14,201 nucleotides of DNA from JABMRP01 sp964444795 (lineage in GTDB: Bacteria; Planctomycetota; Planctomycetia; Pirellulales; Thermoguttaceae). The translations under genes and the position numbers were made by a program. Location of the stretch: positions 1-14,201 of the forward strand of contig CAYUIQ010000224.1 in the NCBI GenBank assembly GCA_964444795.1. The letters run 5' to 3'. This document shows positions 1 through 6,236 of the stretch, piece after piece. Under the pieces are notes generated by a model, which had not been told where the DNA came from, made no database searches, and saw nothing but the letters and a program-made list of their open reading frames with translations. Numbering within the stretch: the first letter of the stretch is position 1; each line of letters begins with the position of its first letter.

Positions 1-52
1 CCGCCCCGGAAGTCCGCCCCGGAAGTCCGCCCCGGAAGTCCGCCCCGGAAGT
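1..52. repeat. 13-bp tandem repeat, four perfect copies
   Basis: The unit CCGCCCCGGAAGT occurs four times in exact tandem from the first base and is followed by a partial CCGGAACT. Each junction creates the palindrome CCGGA-AG-TCCGG, so the array can form short hairpins. It begins at the window edge, so the true copy number is unknown. It lies just downstream of the stop codon (76-78) of the minus-strand lipoprotein gene, where it could act as a 3' structure. Confidence 0.9.
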
Positions 53-75
53 CCGGAACTGCTACCCCTCTCAAC

Positions 76-909
76 TCACCGCCTCGCACCAGCCCTCGCG
101 GCCAGGCGTTGCACGTGATCGATCAACAACCGTTCCGGCGGGACCGGTAAGCGCCGGAGCCGGGAGGAAATCGGTTCGGTGGCGCCCTCCGATTCCTCCG
201 ACTGCAGCTGGCGCAGATAGGTTCGTAGTATCTCGCCGTGTTCGGGCCGTGATTCCAGGAGAAAATGGACCCACGCCCACGCTTCGGCGTACTGGTCCAA
301 GGTCATCTCTTGACGCGGATCGAGGCGTGCAAGTCGCCCCAGATCGGGCTGCCAATCGCCGCGCTGGAGTCGCTCTCCCAGCAGATCGAGATGGGCCCTG
401 TTCAGACCCCGGCGCCCTCGGGCGACCTCGAAGTACTCGGCCAAGCCCTCGTCCAGCCAGAGCGGCAAGTTGGGCACCACCGAGTGAAGATACCCGTGGG
501 TGACCTCGTGGCGGAGGTCTTCGGCAACGCGATCTCCCCACTGCACGTAGACGACCAGCCGGGTATCGGTCTTGACGAAAAACGCCCGCCGCTCGGGATA
601 CTCCGGATGGTGCTTCCAGATGTACCCCTCGAATTGCTCGTTGTCCTCGAACAGATAGACGTTGATCGGTTCGTCGGAGAGGACCAGACCGAGTCGCCGC
701 GAGACGTCGCCGCGCCGGGCTATCAACTCTTCGATCAGCCGATGCCGCACGGGGATCTGAAAATCGCTGTGAAAAACCAACTGTTCGCGAACCAGCGTAT
801 GCCGATCTGGCAGCTTCAACGGAGTTCGCCATGCGGTGGCACATCCGGCGGAGATCACCCCCGCCATCGCCAGCACCATCGCGCAAAACACCCGCCACGA
901 TCCGTTCAT
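76..909 (-). CDS. Lipoprotein with HExxH metallopeptidase-like motif (DUF1570-like)
   Basis: The 277-residue product opens with a hydrophobic signal and a lipobox-like SAGC, giving a probable lipidated Cys23, so it is likely membrane-anchored outside the cytoplasm. Residues 134-138 read HEVTH. They are followed by WLDEGLAEYFE at 151-161, giving HExxH-x15-E with His134, His138 and Glu154 as likely zinc ligands, the layout of gluzincin and peptidase-MA-like proteins. The overall pattern resembles the DUF1570 family common in planctomycetes, but I assign that from motif layout only. The ATG at 909 has AGGG at 915-918, five bases upstream. The gene is divergent from the PQQ-propeller gene, with 245 bases between the starts. 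The substrate cannot be told. The gene call is firm; peptidase activity is an inference. Confidence 0.85.
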   Translation of the reverse strand: MNGSWRVFCAMVLAMAGVISAGCATAWRTPLKLPDRHTLVREQLVFHSDFQIPVRHRLIEELIARRGDVSRRLGLVLSDEPINVYLFEDNEQFEGYIWKHHPEYPERRAFFVKTDTRLVVYVQWGDRVAEDLRHEVTHGYLHSVVPNLPLWLDEGLAEYFEVARGRRGLNRAHLDLLGERLQRGDWQPDLGRLARLDPRQEMTLDQYAEAWAWVHFLLESRPEHGEILRTYLRQLQSEESEGATEPISSRLRRLPVPPERLLIDHVQRLAARAGARR

Positions 910-1076
910 GCAAACCCTGTCGCTGAGAGCTCGGAATCACGTCGCTCGGCGGCCATAGAAACTCGCCGAGGGCCGGATGGTAACGGATTCCGCGAACGGG
1001 CCCAATAGCAATACCATAGAGGGGTGCGGTCGGCAAGCGTACGGGGCTTCCTTTCTCCTTTCCCGCGATCCGGCAA

Positions 1077-1093
1077 GGGCGGGCAAACCGCCC
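1077..1093 (+). other. GC-rich hairpin upstream of -10 box
   Basis: GGGCGG (1077-1082) and CCGCCC (1088-1093) form a perfect 6-bp stem with a GCAAA loop. No T-run follows on either strand, so it does not look like a terminator. It ends 11 bases before the TATAAT at 1104 and overlaps the expected -35 zone, so it could be an operator-like site. The function is unproven. Confidence 0.35.
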
Positions 1094-1103
1094 CGCAGTC
1101 GGC

Positions 1104-1109
1104 TATAAT
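1104..1109 (+). promoter_or_regulatory. Candidate -10 box for PQQ-propeller gene
   Basis: A perfect TATAAT, in the context GGCTATAATAG, lies 45 bases upstream of the ATG at 1155. No convincing -35 hexamer lies 16-18 bases upstream, where the sequence is GC-rich. With initiation near 1116 the leader would be about 40 bases and contain TGGAG at 1144-1148. Confidence 0.45.
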
Positions 1110-1154
1110 AGCACTTCTCCCGCTGTTCTCCCCCGCGTCAACCTGGAGCCCGTC

Positions 1155-2408
1155 ATGCCGAGTCGCCTGCTTTGCACCTGTCCCATCGTGTTGGCTGTCT
1201 TCCTTTACCCCTCGATTGGTGGGGCCGACGAGCAGTGGCCCCAGTTCCGCGGGCCCACCGGTGACGGACAAAGTGCGGCCGCCGATCTGCCCATCCGCTG
1301 GAGCGAGACGGAGAATATCATCTGGCAGACGCCGATCCATGGCCGGGGATGGTCGTCGCCGGTGGTTTGGGGCGATCAGATTTGGATGACCACGGCCACC
1401 GAGGACGGGCGACGCATGGCGGCCGTCTGCGTCGACCGCGAGTCGGGCAAGATCGTCTACGATATGCTCATGCTCGAAGGTCACGAGCCGGAGGAAATCC
1501 ACACGCTCAACAGCTACGCCTCGCCCACACCGGTGATCGAAGCGGGCCGCGTGTACGTCCATTTCGGCTCGTACGGCACGAAGTGCCTCGATACGGCCAC
1601 GGGCCGAACCATTTGGGAGCGGTGTGATCTCCAGTGCGATCATTACCGCGGGCCCGGGTCCTCGCCCGTGCTGTGCGGCGACCGGCTGATCCTGCACTTC
1701 GACGGCATCGACGTGCAGTACATCGTGGCCCTGGACAAGAAGACCGGAAAGACCGTTTGGAAGACCGATCGCTCGACCGACTTCGGTACACTCGACGGCG
1801 ATCTGCGCAAAGCCTACTCGACGCCCGCGATCGTACCCCGGGGCGGACGGCTGTGCATGTTCAGCCCCGGCGCCCAAGCGGCCTGGGCTTACGATGCCGA
1901 GACGGGTAAGGAACTGTGGACGGTTCGCTACCCGGGCGGATACTCCAACGTCTCGCGTCCCTTGTTCGTCGACGGGCTGGTGTTGCTGAACACGGGTTTC
2001 GGCCGCCCTCAACTCTGGGCCGTGCGCTGCGGCGGCCGCGGCGACGTGACCGACACGCACGTCGTCTGGAAGGTCACGAAAAACATCCCCGCCAAGCCCA
2101 CCCCGGTGATCGTCGACGGCCTAATCTACATGGCCTCCGACACGGGCATCGCCTCCTGTCTCGACGCCGCCACCGGCGAGACGATCTGGATGCATCGCAT
2201 CGGCGGCGCCTATTCCGCCTCGCCGATCCACGCCGCCGGCCGCATCTACTTCTTCAGCCACGAAGGAAAGACAACCGTCATCGAGCCCGGTCGCGAGTAC
2301 AAGGAGTTGGCCGTCAACCAACTCGACGACGGCTTCATGGCCTCGCCGGCGGTTGTTGGAAAGGCGATTTATCTGCGTACGAAGACGCGGTTGATGAGGG
2401 TGGAGTGA
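1155..2408 (+). CDS. Secreted PQQ-like beta-propeller repeat protein
   Basis: The 417-residue product has a signal peptide (about residues 1-24, cleavage near GGA/DEQ), followed by QWPQFRGPTGDGQ, the usual opening of secreted planctomycete PQQ-like propellers. Blade motifs of the TGxxxW type recur: SGKIVY (97-102), TGRTIW (149-154), TGKTVW (197-202), TGKELW (250-255) and TGETIW (340-345). This matches the PQQ_2 (BamB-like) repeat fold. Many such proteins lack dehydrogenase catalytic residues and probably bind or scaffold rather than oxidise, so PQQ binding is not shown here. The ATG has TGGAG six bases upstream (1144-1148). The next gene starts 94 bases downstream and has its own candidate promoter. 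The family call is secure; the biological role is unknown. Confidence 0.9.
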   Translation: MPSRLLCTCPIVLAVFLYPSIGGADEQWPQFRGPTGDGQSAAADLPIRWSETENIIWQTPIHGRGWSSPVVWGDQIWMTTATEDGRRMAAVCVDRESGKIVYDMLMLEGHEPEEIHTLNSYASPTPVIEAGRVYVHFGSYGTKCLDTATGRTIWERCDLQCDHYRGPGSSPVLCGDRLILHFDGIDVQYIVALDKKTGKTVWKTDRSTDFGTLDGDLRKAYSTPAIVPRGGRLCMFSPGAQAAWAYDAETGKELWTVRYPGGYSNVSRPLFVDGLVLLNTGFGRPQLWAVRCGGRGDVTDTHVVWKVTKNIPAKPTPVIVDGLIYMASDTGIASCLDAATGETIWMHRIGGAYSASPIHAAGRIYFFSHEGKTTVIEPGREYKELAVNQLDDGFMASPAVVGKAIYLRTKTRLMRVE

Positions 2409-2421
2409 GGGAATATGGATC

Positions 2422-2451
2422 CTGACGCCCTTTTCTCTGACACCTTTTTCT
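2422..2451 (+). repeat. Two 15-bp near-identical tandem units
   Basis: CTGACGCCCTTTTCT (2422-2436) is followed directly by CTGACACCTTTTTCT (2437-2451), matching at 13 of 15 positions. The pair fills part of the 94-base gap between the propeller gene and the membrane-protein gene. It is pyrimidine-rich and has no strong hairpin, so it is not a classical terminator. It may be a repeat remnant. Confidence 0.6.
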
Positions 2452-2467
2452 GTTCAGGACTCTTGGA

Positions 2468-2496
2468 TTGACCCCACCTCGCTACGTTGTTCAAAT
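2468..2496 (+). promoter_or_regulatory. Candidate sigma70-type promoter, possibly leaderless
   Basis: TTGACC (2468-2473), a 17-base spacer and TCAAAT (2491-2496) match the two hexamers at 5/6 and 4/6. Initiation about seven bases past the -10 falls on or next to the ATG at 2503. There is no Shine-Dalgarno sequence before that ATG, so a leaderless transcript is plausible. Confidence 0.4.
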
Positions 2497-2502
2497 CGAA
2501 CC

Positions 2503-3213
2503 ATGAAGAAACAATCGATCTTCTTGCAGTGGTCTCATCGACTGGTACCGCCGGTCATTGATTTGGCTTCGCTGGCGGGGATGTTCTTCTTGGTTCCGTG
2601 GCTCGGCGCTCAGATCTTTGCTCAGTCGTCGGTCAACCACTTCTTTCTGATCCCCGGCTTCTTCCTGATTGTCGTCGGCATTGTTGCCATTCGTAGCCTG
2701 CCGGAATATGCGATCGATGAGGACCGTGAGGACCCATCTTTCTTGGCCGTCTGCCTGGTCATTTTTATGATGGTCACCTACTCGCTGCTTTACGTCTACG
2801 CCACGAATATTGGCGGTGGCGAACAGGGAAACGATGGCATTGCGGTCATCATTTTCTTCATCTTCCTCCTGCCGGTCATCGGCGCTTTCGTTGTGCCCAC
2901 GACCAGAACCAAGCCGGACACGGTGCGTGCCCTGATCGCCAAATCGGTCGGCTTGATCAGCGTCAACTACCTGACGCTTATCGGTGCATCCGTCTGGTAC
3001 CATTTTTCCTCTCTACCGACCCCTGAAGATCCAATCTACGCCACGGGGGTTTGGTTCCTGATCCTTTTTGGAGTCCTCTATCTCCTCTTCCTGGCCTTCT
3101 TCGGCCTGCCTCGGATTTACCTACTCCGAGCCACCGGCGATAAGTATGGCTTGACCGTCTATTTGGTCGGATTGGCCATATTCCTGTGGGACAAAGTCCC
3201 CCCGGTGAACTAA
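2503..3213 (+). CDS. Seven-helix integral membrane protein of unknown function
   Basis: I do not recognise this 236-residue protein. It is strongly hydrophobic, with about seven predicted membrane helices near residues 17-39, 45-64, 79-100, 112-131, 144-166, 179-201 and 214-230. A short acidic loop (IDEDRED, 71-77) lies between helices two and three, and a glycine-rich loop (GGGEQGND, 104-111) between three and four. There is no cleavable signal and no cysteine or histidine cluster suggesting a redox or metal site. Its codons are less GC-rich than those of its neighbours, partly because Phe, Ile and Leu dominate. No Shine-Dalgarno sequence precedes the ATG. The lyase gene starts 18 bases after its stop, so the two are probably co-transcribed. 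No function is assigned. Confidence 0.85.
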   Translation: MKKQSIFLQWSHRLVPPVIDLASLAGMFFLVPWLGAQIFAQSSVNHFFLIPGFFLIVVGIVAIRSLPEYAIDEDREDPSFLAVCLVIFMMVTYSLLYVYATNIGGGEQGNDGIAVIIFFIFLLPVIGAFVVPTTRTKPDTVRALIAKSVGLISVNYLTLIGASVWYHFSSLPTPEDPIYATGVWFLILFGVLYLLFLAFFGLPRIYLLRATGDKYGLTVYLVGLAIFLWDKVPPVN

Positions 3214-3231
3214 GAAAAGAGGCGGTGTACA

Positions 3232-5229
3232 TTGCGTCGGCTGCAATCCAGACTACTCCTCATCACGATCGCGGCGGCAACGCTGGGGCACGGACTCGTG
3301 TCGTCGGGGGAGCCGCCGGCGCGGCCCGTCGAACTCAGCCAACGGCCCGCGGAGTTCATCCTCTCCAACGGTATCGTGTCGGCCGTGTTCGACAAGGGCC
3401 AAGCGCGGATGGTCTCGTTGCGCAAGGGTGGGCGGGAACTGATGGGCGGCGGTGGGACGGGCTATTTTCAGATGGTCGCCAATGGGGCCTACTCGTCGCC
3501 ACGAAACGCCACGGCGCGGATCGTGGTCGATACGGACGAGTGCGCCGACGTGGCGTTTACACGGGACGAGCCCGACTATCCGTTTGTGATGGAGCTGCAT
3601 TACGTGCTGCGGCGAGGTGAGAGCGGTTTGCATACCTATGTTGTCTTTGAGTACGACGCCGAGCACGCTCGATTGCGTACGATGGGCCTCCGAGCCCGTC
3701 GACCGGGGATTAGCGACGGCCTCGGAGGGCCATCGTACGGAAGCGACGGGCCGGGAAGCCCATCGTACGGGCTCGACGGCCTCGGAGGGCCATCGTACGG
3801 GATCGCCCACGAGGGGGCCGAAGCGGCGCAGATGGAACAGATGAACTGGTGCGTGCGGCTGGACCCGGAGATCTTTCGGTACGGCCACGTGGATGACCAG
3901 CGGCAGGTGGAGTTGCCCCGGCCGGAGGACATCCGCGGCGGCACGACGCTCAGCCCGCGCGAGGCAACGCGGCTTGCCGACGGGCGTATCGACGATAAGT
4001 ACACGTTGTCGGCCATGCAAGGCGACCACCTCGTTCACGGCCTGACCGGCGACGTCATCGGCGTCTGGGTTGTTCAGCCAAGCCGCGAGGACATCAACGG
4101 AGGACCGACGAACCAGGAACTGACGCTGCACCAAACGCGGACTACGCCGGTTCTGCTGCGAATGGCTCAGGCGGCGCACTACGGATCGGGCGTGCTCGAC
4201 TTTGACCCGGGCGACGGCGTCTGGCGGAAGCTCTATGGGCCGTGGCTGCTCTATGTCAACGGCGGCACGAGCCGCGAGGCGCTTTGGGCCGACGCCAAGC
4301 GAAAGGCGGCGACCGAAGCCGATGCTTGGCCATACGCGTGGCTGGAACATGGACTCTATCCGAACGCTCGGGGCACCGTCACCGGCCGGCTAACGGTCCG
4401 CGACGGCAGCCCGGCAGCCGGGGCGCAAATCGTGTTGGCCGCGCCGGAGCAAGGACGAACCCCCAACTGGCAGCGACAGGGCAAGGGATACCAGTTCTGG
4501 GCGAAGACCGACCAGCACGGCGTGTTTCGCATCCCCAAGGCGCGGGCCGGCGAGTACACGCTGTATGCGTTTGTCCCGGGGATGCTCGGCGAATTCCGCC
4601 ACGACGGCATCACCGTGAAAGCCGGACGGACGACCGACACCGGAACGCTGCTCTGGCCGGCCAAGCGACCCGGCAGGACCTTGTGGCAGATCGGCACGGC
4701 GGACCGAACGGCGGCGGAGTACAACGGCGCGAATCGATACCGGCAGTGGGGCACGTGGCGGGAGTTCCCGAACCGTTTCCCCGATGGCGTGGACTTCCGC
4801 ATCGGTGAGAGTCGGGAGGATCGCGACTGGTACTACCAACACTGCACCGTGGAGGGCCCGGACGGGCAATGGCGGCCCGTGCCGCGGACCGTGCGGTTCA
4901 ACGTGGACGAGCCGCCGACCGGGCAGGCCGTTCTGACCGTAGCCCTTGCCTCGGCAAGGACGGCCGGGCTGAAGGTTTCGCTAAACGGCACGCAGGTCGC
5001 TTTCTGGCCCCGGCTGATCACCTGCGGGGCCAACTGCCGCGACGGCATCCGCGGGTACTACCGCGAGAAGATCGCCACCTTCGACGCCGGGCTCATCCGC
5101 CAGGGCGAGAACGTGCTGACCTTCCAGCAGACGCGAAGCGGTCAGTTCAGCGGAATCATGTACGACTGCATTCGGTTGGAAGTGGGTACTCGGCAAGAGG
5201 TCAACGACGCCGGTTCTTTCGGCCGGTAA
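3232..5229 (+). CDS. Secreted rhamnogalacturonan lyase (polysaccharide lyase family 4) with repeat insertion
   Basis: The 665-residue product has a signal peptide (about 1-26) and the PL4 order of domains. The N-terminal catalytic domain (about 40-375) includes FILSNGIVSAVFDK (42-55), MNWCVRLDPEIF (204-215), GDHLVHGLTGDVIG (264-277) and GPWLLYVNGG (336-345). A fibronectin-III-like module follows (about 379-475, GTVTGRLTV then GVFRIPKARAGEYTLYAF), then a C-terminal jelly-roll module (about 480-652, LWQIGTADRTAAEY and DWYYQH). The family cleaves rhamnogalacturonan I by beta-elimination. His269 is a candidate catalytic residue by resemblance only. The start is TTG at 3232: it places the signal peptide at the N-terminus and has AAGAGG at 3217-3222. 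Residues about 149-190 are an insertion encoded by palindromic DNA repeats, giving DGLGGPSYG-like units. It is probably co-transcribed with the membrane-protein gene 18 bases upstream. Confidence 0.88.
   Translation: MRRLQSRLLLITIAAATLGHGLVSSGEPPARPVELSQRPAEFILSNGIVSAVFDKGQARMVSLRKGGRELMGGGGTGYFQMVANGAYSSPRNATARIVVDTDECADVAFTRDEPDYPFVMELHYVLRRGESGLHTYVVFEYDAEHARLRTMGLRARRPGISDGLGGPSYGSDGPGSPSYGLDGLGGPSYGIAHEGAEAAQMEQMNWCVRLDPEIFRYGHVDDQRQVELPRPEDIRGGTTLSPREATRLADGRIDDKYTLSAMQGDHLVHGLTGDVIGVWVVQPSREDINGGPTNQELTLHQTRTTPVLLRMAQAAHYGSGVLDFDPGDGVWRKLYGPWLLYVNGGTSREALWADAKRKAATEADAWPYAWLEHGLYPNARGTVTGRLTVRDGSPAAGAQIVLAAPEQGRTPNWQRQGKGYQFWAKTDQHGVFRIPKARAGEYTLYAFVPGMLGEFRHDGITVKAGRTTDTGTLLWPAKRPGRTLWQIGTADRTAAEYNGANRYRQWGTWREFPNRFPDGVDFRIGESREDRDWYYQHCTVEGPDGQWRPVPRTVRFNVDEPPTGQAVLTVALASARTAGLKVSLNGTQVAFWPRLITCGANCRDGIRGYYREKIATFDAGLIRQGENVLTFQQTRSGQFSGIMYDCIRLEVGTRQEVNDAGSFGR
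3677..3798 (+). repeat. Palindromic repeat array inside the lyase gene (one inverted, three direct)
   Basis: There are four 25-bp units. One is inverted (3677-3701, starting GTACGATGGGC and ending GTCG); three are direct (3714-3738, 3744-3768, 3774-3798), each starting CGACGG and ending GCCATCGTAC or GCCCATCGTAC. Each can fold on arms of GGGC/GCCC or GGCC/GGCC. The direct units repeat every 30 bp, so they translate to ten-residue repeats such as DGLGGPSYG without breaking the frame. The same unit and the same layout recur at 9318-9445. Confidence 0.92.
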
Positions 5230-5235
5230 TTGAGG

Positions 5236-5264
5236 CAAGCGCCGGTGTGGCCGGCTGGAGCTAC
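5236..5264 (-). repeat. GTAG-headed hairpin, REP-like, single copy
   Basis: Read on the minus strand the element is GTAGCTCCA, then GCCGG-CCACA-CCGGC, then GCTTG. The arms are perfect 5-bp complements. It fills the 31-base gap between the convergent lyase and lipoprotein genes. Its GTAG head contains the TAG stop codon of the lipoprotein gene (5261-5263). A GTAG head followed by a palindrome is the hallmark of REP elements; other genomic copies would be needed to confirm this. Confidence 0.6.
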
Positions 5265-5881
5265 GGTTGACTGTTTGAATCGCCGCCCTGTGCCGTCGGT
5301 TTCTGGAGCGTGAGTTTCCATGTCGAGCGGTTCAACATGTCGCTCTCTAGCTTGGACGTTCTCGTCGAGATCTCGATCGTGTACTCGCTGGCCTGTGAAT
5401 CCGCCTCTTCGAGAAACAAGCGGACCTGGGTTTCGTTGCCTGGTTCGAGCTTCTCATCGCCTCCTTCCACCTCAACATCACAATCGTTGCCCTTATCGTC
5501 GCGTGCGTTGCCGTTTGTCTCAGGAGGAAAGACCGCCTTCTGGGACGAATTGACCATTTTGCAGTCGATCACCAGCACACTGGCATCGTTGGAAATACGA
5601 AAGCCCGGCACATCTTTCTTTTCGTCTTCCGTCGCTTCGCGCACGGACAGGGGCGTGATCTCCAGATTAGCCAGTCTGAACGTCTGCCTCATCTTGACAG
5701 GCTCTTCCCTGTCTTCAATCGCCATTGCCTCAACCTCTGCCGACACTTTCCCCGCGCGGCGATCCAACTCATCCAGTTTGGCCTGATTCGGGCCACACCC
5801 GGCCAGAAGTGTGAAAGCCAACAGAAGGCTCAACCGCACTGGCCACCGAACTGCAACTTTGTCGCGCAAGGTACTGCTCAT
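5261..5881 (-). CDS. Small lipoprotein, possible DUF4352-like fold
   Basis: The 206-residue product begins MSSTLRDK and has a signal with a clean lipobox LLAGC at 25-29 (lipidated Cys29). An upstream in-frame ATG at 5944 would push the cysteine to residue 50, too far for a lipoprotein signal, so the start at 5881 is preferred; GAGAG lies about seven bases before it. A Glu/Lys-rich segment follows Cys29 and may be helical. The rest looks like a beta-sandwich (RLANLEITPLSV, SVLVIDCKMVNSS, YTIEISTRTSKL), with an acidic stretch near DDKGNDCDVEVEGGDEKLEPG. Immunoglobulin-like lipoproteins such as DUF4352 share this layout, but the link is weak. A CATAAT (minus strand, 5897-5902) is a weak -10 candidate lying very close to the start. 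The stop codon lies in a REP-like element. Confidence 0.78.
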   Translation of the reverse strand: MSSTLRDKVAVRWPVRLSLLLAFTLLAGCGPNQAKLDELDRRAGKVSAEVEAMAIEDREEPVKMRQTFRLANLEITPLSVREATEDEKKDVPGFRISNDASVLVIDCKMVNSSQKAVFPPETNGNARDDKGNDCDVEVEGGDEKLEPGNETQVRLFLEEADSQASEYTIEISTRTSKLESDMLNRSTWKLTLQKPTAQGGDSNSQP

Positions 5882-6005
5882 GGCAACTCTCTCTAGATTA
5901 TGGGAACATGCTTTCCTTGACGAAGCTGGTCGGCGACTGACCAAGACGAAAACAAACGGAAAATGTGACCAATCGCAATGCCAGCGCCATTGTTCTTGGG
6001 GTGAT

Positions 6006-6113
6006 CGTGCTTGTCAAGCACGCGGACTGAGAATCTCCGATTCTTCTGCGGAGAAAAGAAAAGGACACGCATTGTCCTATTCACCTCCGAAAACCGGGGG
6101 TTTTCGGAGTTTT
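6006..6113 (+). ncRNA. Candidate structured RNA: four hairpins ending in terminator-like stem
   Basis: Four perfect-stem hairpins follow one another. They are CGTGCTT/AAGCACG (6006-6022, loop GTC), AGAATC/GATTCT (6030-6044, loop TCC), AGGACA/TGTCCT (6062-6078, loop CGCAT) and an 11-bp stem CTCCGAAAACC/GGTTTTCGGAG (6085-6109, loop GGG) followed by TTTT. On the plus strand the last looks like an intrinsic terminator, yet no plus-strand gene precedes it. On the minus strand the third hairpin is followed by TTTCTTTTC, also terminator-like. A small RNA ending at about 6113, a two-way terminator or a regulatory leader would all fit. I found no clear promoter upstream of 6006. Confidence 0.35.
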
Positions 6114-6163
6114 GGGTATCATCGCACCAAGATCCATCTGATCGGGGCCGAGAAAAACCTCCC

Positions 6164-6193
6164 TTGACAGGGGGCTGGGGGCATTGCTAGCAT
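6164..6193 (+). promoter_or_regulatory. Strong sigma70-type promoter with extended -10
   Basis: A perfect TTGACA (6164-6169), an 18-base spacer and TAGCAT (6188-6193), preceded by the extended -10 dinucleotide TG at 6185-6186. Initiation is predicted near 6200. It drives the small acidic protein, with either a 36-base leader to the ATG at 6237 or a leaderless message from the ATG at 6201. Confidence 0.6.
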
Positions 6194-6224
6194 TTCGGGC
6201 ATGGACGTTCCAAAACACGGTAAT

Positions 6225-6228
6225 GGAG
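6225..6228 (+). promoter_or_regulatory. Ribosome binding site deciding the start at 6237
   Basis: GGAG lies eight bases before the ATG at 6237. The in-frame ATG at 6201 has no Shine-Dalgarno sequence and sits at the predicted transcription start, so 6237 is preferred. Confidence 0.5.
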
Positions 6229-6236
6229 ACCTTGAA

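Larger units (their letters stand above)
5882..6236. other. Divergent intergenic region, AT-richer and hairpin-dense
   Basis: This 355-base gap separates the minus-strand lipoprotein start from the plus-strand small acidic protein. I see no convincing coding frame; open stretches here have no family resemblance and no ribosome site. The base composition is visibly less GC-rich than the flanking genes. It holds four consecutive perfect-stem hairpins (6006-6109), and a strong promoter at 6164-6193 pointing right. Confidence 0.6.

Noticed and set aside
906..2060. Long 384-codon minus-strand frame antisense to the PQQ-propeller gene
   Set aside because: It is a GC-driven shadow of a clearly recognisable gene on the other strand, has no family motifs, and overlaps the lipoprotein start.
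3253..4350. 365-codon minus-strand frame antisense to the lyase
   Set aside because: The lyase motifs on the plus strand are unambiguous; the antisense frame only reads the palindromic repeats as VRWPSEAV-like units and lacks motifs.
6085..6113. Terminator of a protein-coding gene
   Set aside because: No plus-strand gene lies upstream in the gap and the nearest one to the left ends at 5229 with its own 3' hairpin; it is kept as part of a structured element instead.
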